Shown: positions 50,283 through 57,293 of the stretch, in pieces | Layout of the letters: each line of letters begins with the position of its first letter | Position numbering within the stretch: position 1 is the first letter of the stretch | Assembly: GCF_001570365.1 (NCBI RefSeq) | Contig: NZ_BBYK01000049.1 | Span: 62,001-126,000 of the forward strand | Origin: Microtetraspora fusca | GTDB taxonomy: Bacteria; Actinomycetota; Actinomycetes; Streptosporangiales; Streptosporangiaceae | DNA: 64,000 nt | Direction of reading: 5' to 3' | The notes under the pieces: model-generated | The model's input: only the letters and a program-made list of their open reading frames with translations | Told to the model about the DNA's origin: nothing | The model's database searches: none | Program-made: the position numbers and the translations under genes

Positions 50283-51658
50283 AGGTCGTTCAGGCGTACC
50301 GGTACGCGCTCGATCCCGCGCCATCCCAGGTGGAAGCGCTTGCGTCGCACTGTGGTGCGGCGCGGTTCGCGTTCAACTGGGGTCTGGGATTGGTCAAGGC
50401 CGCACTCGATCAGCGGGCAGCCGAGCAGTCCTACGGCATCCCCAGCGAACTGCTGACCGAGGCGCCGTGGAACCTGTACGCCTTACGCCGGGCGTGGAAC
50501 ACCGCCAAGGGCCAGGTTGCGCCGTGGTGGGCTGAGAACTCCAAGGAGGCGTACAACACCGGGCTGGACGGCCTGGCGCGGGCGCTGAAGAACTGGGCCG
50601 CCTCCTGCAAGGGCAAGCGGGCGGGCAAGCCGATCGGCTTCCCCCGCTTCAAGTCCAAGCACCGGGCCGCCTTGTCGTGCCGGTTCACCACCGGGACCAT
50701 CCGCCTGGAGGCCGACCGCCGCCACGTCACCCTGCCCCGGCTGGGCACGATCCGCACGGCTGAGTCGACCCGGAAACTCGCCCGGCACCTGGAGCGTGGC
50801 ACGGGCCGGATCATGGCGGTCACCGTCCGGTACGAGGGCGGCCGGTGGTTCGTGTCCTTCACCTGCGAGATCGACCGGGCCGACCGTTCCCCTGCACGCT
50901 CTGACGCCGTGGTTGGCGTGGACCTTGGGGTGAAGAACCTCGCGGTACTGTCCACCGGCGAGGTGGTCCCCAACCCGAAACACCACCGGGCGGCCTTGCG
51001 GAAACTCCGCAAACTCAACAAGGAACTCGCCCGACGCCATGGTCCCCGCACACCCGGCGGGGGAAAGCGGGATGCGTCGGCCCGCTGGCACAAGACCAAG
51101 GCCGCCCTGGGCAAGGCACACGCGCGGGTGGCCGGCCAGCGGCGTGACGGCCTGCACAAACTCACCACTGCCCTGGCTGGCACGTACGGCACGGTCGTGG
51201 TCGAAGACCTCAACGTGTCCGGGATGCTCGCCAACCGCTCGCTGGCCCGCGTCATAGCCGACACCGGCATGGCCGAGGTGCGGCGGCAGTTCACCTACAA
51301 GACCACCTGGAACAGCGGCAGGCTGATCGTGGCCGACCGCTGGTTCCCCTCCTCCAAGACCTGCTCGGCATGCGGCGCGGTGAAAGCCAAGCTGCCGCTG
51401 CACGTCCGAGTCTTCGACTGCGACGAATGTCCCCTGGTCATGGATCGGGACGAGAACGCCGCACGTAACCTGGCCGCCCTCGCGGCCGACGTCGCCCAGA
51501 GTTGCGGGGAGACGGAAAACGCCCCCCGGGAGACCGGGCGGGACGGCAACCGCCGTCCCGGTGGAGTCGGTGTAAGACCCACCATTGGTGGGCGGTCGGC
51601 CGTGAAGCGGGAACCCCCGATGCGGGGAATGCCGGGCCGCAAGGCCACGGCTGCCTGA
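50279..51658 (+). CDS. tnpB: RNA-guided endonuclease TnpB
   Basis: This 459-residue protein has intact catalytic residues: RuvC acids D215 (GVDLG), E309 (VVEDLNV) and D389/D391 (DRDENAARN), plus the zinc finger C362/C365 and C381/C384. The N-terminal HTH_OrfB_IS605 region (YRYALDPAPSQVEAL...) is complete. The last approximately 65 residues are low-complexity because the coding region runs into the omega-RNA. TnpB uses that RNA to cleave the donor site after excision and keep the element. All motifs intact suggest it is active. Confidence 0.94.
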   Translation: MKVVQAYRYALDPAPSQVEALASHCGAARFAFNWGLGLVKAALDQRAAEQSYGIPSELLTEAPWNLYALRRAWNTAKGQVAPWWAENSKEAYNTGLDGLARALKNWAASCKGKRAGKPIGFPRFKSKHRAALSCRFTTGTIRLEADRRHVTLPRLGTIRTAESTRKLARHLERGTGRIMAVTVRYEGGRWFVSFTCEIDRADRSPARSDAVVGVDLGVKNLAVLSTGEVVPNPKHHRAALRKLRKLNKELARRHGPRTPGGGKRDASARWHKTKAALGKAHARVAGQRRDGLHKLTTALAGTYGTVVVEDLNVSGMLANRSLARVIADTGMAEVRRQFTYKTTWNSGRLIVADRWFPSSKTCSACGAVKAKLPLHVRVFDCDECPLVMDRDENAARNLAALAADVAQSCGETENAPRETGRDGNRRPGGVGVRPTIGGRSAVKREPPMRGMPGRKATAA

Positions 51659-51687
51659 CCTGTGCTCACACTCGATCACATTTCAGG
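51470..51687 (+). ncRNA. Probable omega-RNA (guide scaffold) at the 3' end of tnpB
   Basis: The right end of the element contains hairpins typical of TnpB guide RNAs: GGGACGGC-AACC-GCCGTCCC (51540-51559), CCCACC-ATT-GGTGGG (51578-51592) and the conserved-looking GTGAAGCGGGAACCCCC (from 51601). The guide would start at the element end near 51687, so the encoded target is the kinase-gene side of the insertion site (51688 onwards). The 5' limit is not determinable. Confidence 0.6.
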
Positions 51688-51694
51688 TAACGGT

Positions 51695-53101
51695 ATGCCC
51701 GCGCGCTCTGACCCGAACGCGGCCGGAACCGGGGGACCGGCGGGGCTGCGTACGCTCGTGGCCATGGTGCGAAGGGGGCCGGTGCGAAGGGGGCTGGTGC
51801 GGAGGGGGCCGGCGCGAAAGGGGAACGGCGCGGAGCCGCTCCCGCCGGGCGGCGCGGGACGCGCGAGAAGGTTCCGGTTCCGCGACGTGTTGTGCGCCCT
51901 GGTCGTCGCGATGGTGCCGATCCCGGCCGTCCTCGCTCCTCCGAGCGGGCTCGTCGTCGCGTTCTCGGCCACCCTGGCCACGGCGGTCGCGCTGACGCGC
52001 CGGCCGTATCGGCGGGTCGGCCTCGCCACGGCGGCGAGCGTCGTCGCGGCGGTCTCCTTCGCCGTCGCCTTCCTCTATCAGGGACGGCATCAGCTCGTCG
52101 GGCTGTGGCTGCCGATCGAGCTGGGCGCGGTGCTGCTCCTCCTGGGACGGGTGATCCGGCGGCTGCCGGGCGCGCAGGCCGCGGTGATCGGGACGGCGCT
52201 GGCCGTCGCGGCGGCGGTGGAGCTGCCCCTGCGGCTCACGCTCCGGATGCCTCGCCCCTCGCTGGACGCGTCGGTCGCCGGGTGCCTTCTGGCGTTCTTG
52301 TCCATGGCCTGCGTGGCGGGCGTCGCGCTGTACCTCAGGATCCAGGACGACCGGAGGGTACGCGCGGTGGCGCGGGCGAGGCGCGCCCAGCGGCTCGAAG
52401 TGGCCCGCGACCTGCACGACTTCGTCGCGCACGAGGTCACCGGCATCGTGCTGGAGGCCCAGGCCGCGCAGTTCGGCGACCTCGACCAGGAGCAGGCGCG
52501 GGCCTTCGCCCTCCGCGTCGAGGAGGCCGGGCTGCGGGCGCTCGCGTCGATGGACCACATGGTCGGCGCGCTGCGCGACCCGGACGAGCGCGCGGCCGCG
52601 GAGCCGCCGCCGACCCGCCTGTACGGCCTGGCCGACCTTCCGGACCTCGTCGGCCGCTTCTCCGCCACCGGAGGGATCCCGGCCGAGATCCACATGCCCG
52701 GGGACACGGACGGCGTCCCGGCTGATCCGCTGCCGCGCGAGATCGAGAGCACCGCGTACGCCGTCGTCCTTGAGGCGCTGACCAACGTGCGGCGGCACGC
52801 GTCCTCGGCGAGCCGGGTGGTGGTCGCGGTCGCCCGCGCCGCCGGTCCCGCTCTGGAGGTGTCCGTCGTGGACGACGGCGGCCGGGGCCGTACCGGCCGG
52901 AGGAGACCGGACGGCGGGGAGGGCCGGCCGTCCGGGCTGTCGGGGAGCGGGCGGCAGGGCGGCGGCACCGGGCTGATCGGCCTGGCCGAGCGGGTCGAGG
53001 CGCTTGGGGGCACCCTGCGCACCGGCCGCCACGAGCAGGGGTGGAAGGTCACGGCGGTTCTGCCGGTCCTGGAGGGCGCGGGAGCCGCGGCGCGGTCCTG
53101 A
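51695..53101 (+). CDS. NarL-type sensor histidine kinase (HisKA_3)
   Basis: This 468-residue protein has about five or six transmembrane helices in residues 70-220. The dimerisation/phosphoacceptor motif ARDLHDFVAHEVTGIVLEAQ has H241. The ATPase region includes VVLEALTNVRRHASSASRV (N-box), VDDGGRGRTG and GGTGLIGLAERVEALGGTL (G-box). It is the likely partner of the response regulator at 49003 and is separated from it by the IS607-type element. Start options are ATG 51695 or ATG 51764; between them the 15-bp tandem repeats are found. Confidence 0.88.
   Translation: MPARSDPNAAGTGGPAGLRTLVAMVRRGPVRRGLVRRGPARKGNGAEPLPPGGAGRARRFRFRDVLCALVVAMVPIPAVLAPPSGLVVAFSATLATAVALTRRPYRRVGLATAASVVAAVSFAVAFLYQGRHQLVGLWLPIELGAVLLLLGRVIRRLPGAQAAVIGTALAVAAAVELPLRLTLRMPRPSLDASVAGCLLAFLSMACVAGVALYLRIQDDRRVRAVARARRAQRLEVARDLHDFVAHEVTGIVLEAQAAQFGDLDQEQARAFALRVEEAGLRALASMDHMVGALRDPDERAAAEPPPTRLYGLADLPDLVGRFSATGGIPAEIHMPGDTDGVPADPLPREIESTAYAVVLEALTNVRRHASSASRVVVAVARAAGPALEVSVVDDGGRGRTGRRRPDGGEGRPSGLSGSGRQGGGTGLIGLAERVEALGGTLRTGRHEQGWKVTAVLPVLEGAGAAARS
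51767..51826 (+). repeat. 15-bp in-frame tandem repeat, four units, at the kinase N-terminus
   Basis: Units GTGCGAAGGGGGCCG, GTGCGAAGGGGGCTG, GTGCGGAGGGGGCCG and a degenerate fourth encode VRRGP-VRRGL-VRRGP-ARKGN. The unit is a multiple of three, so length changes would keep the frame. Confidence 0.9.
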
Positions 53102-53274
53102 GCCGGGCGCGCGAGACCGTGACGGTACCCCTGGGCCTGGGCGCGGCCCTGAACCAGGCCCCCACGCCCATACACGCCAGGAAGAGATCGGCCGATATCT
53201 GCCGAACGGCAGATGCCGTGGCCGCCGGTGAGGGCCGATCCTGCTCCGGACGCCCATTCGATCCGGAGGACCCG

Positions 53275-53691
53275 ATGATGACGCGGAAGACGGCGATGTC
53301 CGTTCTGATGCTTTTCGCGGCCGCGACGGCCCTCGGCGGCTGCGCGGACGCGTCGAAGGCCACGCCCCGGTCCACGACCTTCCCGTTCAGCGGCACGACG
53401 CTGGACGTGCGAGCGCACGAGAACCCGACGGACCTGGTCGTGGCGGACAGGGACGACGTCAAGGTCACCATGTGGTTCGACGTGAAGGGAACCAACCCGA
53501 AGTCGAGCTGGTCCCTCGACGGGAACACGCTCAACCTGCAGGCGGGGTGCAACGGGTGGGCGAACTGCGAGGCTCGGTTCCGGGTGGAGGTGCCGCGCCA
53601 TGTCCGGGTCCTGCGCGACGGGCGTAAGACGAAGCTCGTCGGGAGCGCCACGCCGTCCCCGGACACGGGCGGCACGCCCGCGGCGGGCTGA
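53275..53691 (+). CDS. Hypothetical lipoprotein
   Basis: This 138-residue protein has a lipoprotein signal peptide with lipobox ALGG-C23. The mature part is predicted as beta-strand-rich (SGTTLDVRAHENPTDLVVADRDDVKVTMWF), reminiscent of DUF4097-type adhesin-like domains, with two cysteines in AGCNGWANCEARF. GGAGGA lies 6 nt upstream. It lies between a kinase and an ABC exporter in the same direction and could be part of their regulon. Confidence 0.75.
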   Translation: MMTRKTAMSVLMLFAAATALGGCADASKATPRSTTFPFSGTTLDVRAHENPTDLVVADRDDVKVTMWFDVKGTNPKSSWSLDGNTLNLQAGCNGWANCEARFRVEVPRHVRVLRDGRKTKLVGSATPSPDTGGTPAAG

Positions 53692-53795
53692 AAGCCCGGC
53701 ACCAGACCACCATTCCACGAACAATCTGCGGAAGGCATGGAAGCGCGTCTCCCCAGGCAAGAGGCCGACGCCGTGGGGTCGCGCGCCAGAACACG

Positions 53796-54731
53796 ATGAA
53801 TCGAACACCACTTCAGGGGACGCCGACGCTCGAACTGGAGCACGTCACCAAGGTCTACAAGGGCGGGAAACGGGCCGTGGACGCGGTGTCGCTGCGTCTC
53901 GGCGCGGGGCTGCTCGGCCTCCTCGGCCCGAACGGAGCGGGGAAGTCGTCGCTGATGCGCATCGCGGCGACCGTCACCCGCCCGACCAGCGGAAAGATCC
54001 TCTTCGACGGGACCGACGTGGTGTCCCGGCCGAACGCGCTTCGTGAGGTCCTGGGCTACCTGCCGCAGGACTTCGGCGTCTACCCCCACCTGTCCGCCCG
54101 GGAGTTCCTCTCCTATCTCGCCGCCGTGAAGGGGCTGTCGGCCCGCTCGGCGCGCCGCCGCATCGAGGAGCTGCTCGAACTCGTCAACCTCACCGAGGCG
54201 GGGCGCAGGCCGCTGGGCAAGTACTCCGGCGGCATGCTGCGCCGGGTCGGCATCGCGCAGGCCCTGCTGGCCGACCCCAAGGTGCTGATCGTGGACGAGC
54301 CGACGGCGGGGCTGGACCCCGAGGAGCGGGTGCGGTTCCGCACCCTGCTCAGCGACCTGGCGGAGGACCGGGTGGTGCTGCTGTCCACGCACATCGTGTC
54401 CGACATCGAGTCGGTGGCGTCCGACATCGCGATCGTGGCGCGGGGACGGCTCCTGCGGCGTGGCGCCCCGGAGGAGCTCCTCCGCGAGGTGGACGGCCAG
54501 GTCTGGGAGACGGTCGCCGGACCGGCCGAGGTCGCCGCCCTGCGGGAGCGCTACGTGATCAGCCGGACGGTCCGGACCGCGGACGGCGTCCGCCTCCGGC
54601 TCCTGTCCGCCACGCCGCCGGGAGGCGGCGCCGTACGGGTGACGCCCGACCTGGAGGACGTGTATCTGGCCGTCGTCAACGGGTCCGCCGGGCAGTCCCT
54701 GCGACAGGCCGGCGCCGGAGCGGGCCGATGA
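53796..54731 (+). CDS. ABC transporter ATP-binding protein
   Basis: This 311-residue ATPase has Walker A GPNGAGKSS (44-52), Q-loop YLPQDFG (89-95), signature YSGGMLRRV (143-151), Walker B VLIVDE (163-168) and the H-loop STHI. The C-terminal approximately 80 residues are the extra domain of export-type (drug or BcrA-like) ATPases. It overlaps the permease by 4 nt. It is adjacent to the two-component system at 49-53 kb, which may regulate it. Confidence 0.92.
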   Translation: MNRTPLQGTPTLELEHVTKVYKGGKRAVDAVSLRLGAGLLGLLGPNGAGKSSLMRIAATVTRPTSGKILFDGTDVVSRPNALREVLGYLPQDFGVYPHLSAREFLSYLAAVKGLSARSARRRIEELLELVNLTEAGRRPLGKYSGGMLRRVGIAQALLADPKVLIVDEPTAGLDPEERVRFRTLLSDLAEDRVVLLSTHIVSDIESVASDIAIVARGRLLRRGAPEELLREVDGQVWETVAGPAEVAALRERYVISRTVRTADGVRLRLLSATPPGGGAVRVTPDLEDVYLAVVNGSAGQSLRQAGAGAGR

Positions 54732-56365
54732 ACGCGCGGGCCCTGATCGCGCTGGCCGTCGCCGACTTCCGCGAGCGGGTACGGCGTCCCGCGTACGCGG
54801 CGACCCTGCTCGCGGCGGTCGGCCTGGCGTGCCTGGCCGTCCCGAGCGCCGCGTCCCACTGGACGATCCTCGACGTCGGGGGCTACCGCGGTGTCTACAC
54901 CAGCGCCTGGATCGGGACGGCCACCGCCCTCGCCGGAGCCCTGTGGCTCACGACCGGCGGGTTCTACGTGGTACGCGACGCGATCGGCCGGGACGAGCGC
55001 ACCGGTGTGGGCCGGCTCCTCGCCGCCACGTCGCTGAGCACGCCGGCGTACCTGCTGGGGAAGTTCCTCAGCAACTTCCTGGTGCTCGCCTCGATGGCGG
55101 GCGTCCTCGCGCTGACGGCCCCGCTCATGCAGCTCGCGCGGGGCGAGTCCTTCGCCGTCGACCCGGTGGCGCTGCTGGTGCCGTTCGCGGTGATGACGCT
55201 GCCTCCGCTGGCGCTGACGGCGGCGGCCGCGGTGCTGTTCGAGACCGTGCCGCTGCTGCGGAGCGGTGTGGGGAACGTCGTCTGGTTCGGCGTCTCCATG
55301 GCGTTCATGATGGCGGGGCAGGGCCCCCACGCCCCTCTCGGCGGCTTCGGGGTGCGGCAGGCGGCCGACTCCATGCGCGTCGCCATGGCCGACCAGGGGA
55401 TCAGCGTACGTAGCCGGGACTTCAGCCTCGGACTGACCATGGTGGACGAGCCGCTGCGCACCTTCCGCTGGGACGGGTTCACCCCGGACGGCGCCTTCCT
55501 GGGCGGCCGGCTGCTCTTCTTCGTGCTGGCGCTCGCCCTCGCGCTGCTGCCCGCACTGTGGTTCGGCCGGTTCGACCCGGCACGCCGCCTGCTCGGTGCG
55601 CCGGCGGAGGGGGTACAGGCGGGGAGCGCGCACGGAGCGGCGGCCGCGGCCGAGGGCGCGCAGGCGGCGGGGAGCGCGCACGGAGCGGCGGGACCGGCGG
55701 CCGCCGAGCCGCAGGTGCCCGCCCTGTTCGGCGGCGTTCCGGCGAGCGCCGCGCGCCGGGGGCGGGCGTTCCCGTTCTGGCGGCTCCTCGCGGGCGAGCT
55801 GCGCATCCTCGCCCAGGGGGTCTCGCGCTGGTGGTGGCTCGCCGCGGCGGCGGTGACGGTGGCCGGGTTCGTCACGCCGGAGCCGACGATGCTGCTCCCG
55901 GTCGCCTGGATCTGGCCGGTCCTGATCTGGTCCCGGCTCGGCACCCAGCGGGTCGAGCACGGTCTGGACGGGCTCCTCGGCGCCTACCCCACGCCGTCGA
56001 GGGGGCTCCTGGCGGAGTGGGCGGCCGGGGTCGTGTTCACGGCCGTGACCGGGGTCGCGCCGCTGGTCCGGATGGCGGTCGCCGCCGACTGGCCCGGTGT
56101 CGGGGCCTGGACGGGCGGGGCGATCCTGGTCCCGTCGCTGGCGCTGGCGCTCGGCGTGGCCTGCCGTACGCACCGGGTGTTCCAGGTTGTCTACCTGGTC
56201 GTGTGGTACCTGGCCGTCAACGGGGTGGCTGCTGTGGACTACATGGGCGTGGTCCGTTCCGGCGGCTCGCCCGCCGGCCTGTCGGCGCTCGCCGTCGCCG
56301 CCGTCGCCTTGCTGCTGGTCGGCGTCGCCCTCGCGGTCCGTACGGCACGGCACGCGACGCGCTGA
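54728..56365 (+). CDS. ABC-2-type transporter permease
   Basis: This 545-residue protein has about 12 predicted helices in two halves (residues 18-290 and 355-540), separated by a cytosolic Ala/Gly-rich linker (about 290-335) made of two near-identical GSAHGAA-containing units. It works with the preceding ATPase. The substrate is unknown. Confidence 0.85.
   Translation: MNARALIALAVADFRERVRRPAYAATLLAAVGLACLAVPSAASHWTILDVGGYRGVYTSAWIGTATALAGALWLTTGGFYVVRDAIGRDERTGVGRLLAATSLSTPAYLLGKFLSNFLVLASMAGVLALTAPLMQLARGESFAVDPVALLVPFAVMTLPPLALTAAAAVLFETVPLLRSGVGNVVWFGVSMAFMMAGQGPHAPLGGFGVRQAADSMRVAMADQGISVRSRDFSLGLTMVDEPLRTFRWDGFTPDGAFLGGRLLFFVLALALALLPALWFGRFDPARRLLGAPAEGVQAGSAHGAAAAAEGAQAAGSAHGAAGPAAAEPQVPALFGGVPASAARRGRAFPFWRLLAGELRILAQGVSRWWWLAAAAVTVAGFVTPEPTMLLPVAWIWPVLIWSRLGTQRVEHGLDGLLGAYPTPSRGLLAEWAAGVVFTAVTGVAPLVRMAVAADWPGVGAWTGGAILVPSLALALGVACRTHRVFQVVYLVVWYLAVNGVAAVDYMGVVRSGGSPAGLSALAVAAVALLLVGVALAVRTARHATR
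55621..55690 (+). repeat. 22-bp direct repeat in the permease linker
   Basis: 55621-55642 and 55669-55690 are identical and lie 48 bp apart, in frame. They code for GSAHGAA in each linker unit. Confidence 0.9.
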
Positions 56366-56476
56366 GCGGCGACATGGACCTCCGGTTTCACTCGGCACGG
56401 CCAGGGCACATCAGACATCCCACCTGGTCGCACCTTATGGGCGGAATGTAACGTTATGTAGCACTGGGGGGACGCT

Positions 56477-56869
56477 ATGAATAAGATCATCTGCGTTGCG
56501 GCGACCGCCGCCCTGGCAGTGTTCGCGACGACCGGGGCCGGATACGCGATGGACGGCGTGACCGGCGGGGGCACCGGCGGCAAGGAACAGGTCAGCCGCG
56601 GTCAATATCGGATCCTCATCAACCAGTGCAGGTACGCCGACACGAAGGCCGCCCGGCAGAAGTGCCGCGCCAAGGTCCGGCGGACCTACACCATCGGAGC
56701 GGCCAACCCCAACCTCGACTGCCGGACATACTCCAGCGTCACCGTGTGCGGCAGGCTGACGCTCAGCCCCCGCCAGAGGGCGTGCGTACGGGAGTCCGTG
56801 AAGAGCGGTCTCACCTTCCGGCGGGCCGAGGTGGAGTGCTACGCCTTCTACGGGAAGCGCTGGAACTGA
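56477..56869 (+). CDS. Hypothetical secreted protein
   Basis: This 130-residue protein has a signal peptide (about residues 1-24, VAATAALAVFATTGAGYA). The mature part is basic with six cysteines (INQCRYAD, QKCRAK, LDCRTY, TVCGRL, RACVRES, VECYAF), probably disulfide-bonded. I know of no family. A GGGGGG-rich stretch precedes the ATG. Confidence 0.72.
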   Translation: MNKIICVAATAALAVFATTGAGYAMDGVTGGGTGGKEQVSRGQYRILINQCRYADTKAARQKCRAKVRRTYTIGAANPNLDCRTYSSVTVCGRLTLSPRQRACVRESVKSGLTFRRAEVECYAFYGKRWN

Positions 56870-56887
56870 CCCGATCCGCCTGGGTCA

Positions 56888-56930
56888 TGTCTGACAAATC
56901 ACGCCCGCGACGGGCAGCATTTGTCAGACA
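56888..56930. terminator. Long hairpin between convergent genes
   Basis: TGTCTGACAAAT pairs with ATTTGTCAGACA (12 bp, perfect), with an inner GCCCG-CGA-CGGGC stem. It probably ends transcripts from both sides. The sequence TTGTCAGACA is the same as in the operator at 59883. Confidence 0.7.
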
Positions 56931-56939
56931 CTCCCTGGG

Positions 56940-57293
56940 TCAGAGCGCCTGGAGCCCCTGGATCACCTCGAGCAGGATGCGCTCCTCCGGCAACCGGCCC
57001 GCGGTGGCCGGCGCGTGCGCGGTGATCACACCGCGGTCCCGCAGGTCCCCGAGCAGGATCCGCAGGACGTTGACCGAGAGCCCGGTCTCGGACGCCAGGT
57101 CCACCAGCGTGGTCGGGGAGCGGCAGATGTCGAGGATGCGCAGGTGCTCGGGCGACAGCCCACCCGACCGGTCGGACTCCGGCGCCGCGGTCCTGATGAT
57201 CGTCACCAGGTCGAACTCCGGGCCGGTGGGCCGGGTCCGGCCGCGCGTGATGGTGTAGGGCCGTAGCAGCGGGCCGTACTCCTGCTCCGTCAC
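56940..57293 (-). CDS. DUF742 protein (conservon CvnC-like)
   Basis: This 117-residue winged-helix-like protein is of the DUF742 family, with GPLLRPYTITRGRTRP and HLRILDICRSPTTLVDLASETGLSVNVLRILLGDLRDRGVI. In actinobacterial conservons it follows the kinase (CvnA) and roadblock protein (CvnB) and precedes the GTPase (CvnD). Here it directly follows the kinase: GTG 57293 overlaps the kinase stop by 4 nt (GTGA). No CvnB or CvnD gene is present. Confidence 0.9.
   Translation of the reverse strand: MTEQEYGPLLRPYTITRGRTRPTGPEFDLVTIIRTAAPESDRSGGLSPEHLRILDICRSPTTLVDLASETGLSVNVLRILLGDLRDRGVITAHAPATAGRLPEERILLEVIQGLQAL

Larger units (their letters stand above)
49638..51687 (+). mobile_element. IS607-family insertion sequence (serine recombinase + TnpB)
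   Basis: A complete two-gene element of about 2.05 kb. The ends are inferred from the two-component genes it separates: joining 49638 to 51688 restores ...GAG-ATG-GGG-TAA. The boundary could shift by 1 bp in either direction; IS607-type elements insert between two G residues. Terminal inverted repeats are absent, as expected. The left end carries the direct repeat TGAGCGAATG/TGAGCGAACG (49661-49680); the right end has GTGCTCACACTCGATCACA (51662-51680), similar to the inverse of the left repeats. Confidence 0.8.

Noticed and set aside
56879-56942. A small transposon-like element (hairpin flanked by the direct repeat CCTGGGTCA)
   Set aside because: The right repeat is separated from the hairpin by three bases and includes a stop codon of the neighbouring gene; a bidirectional terminator explains it better.
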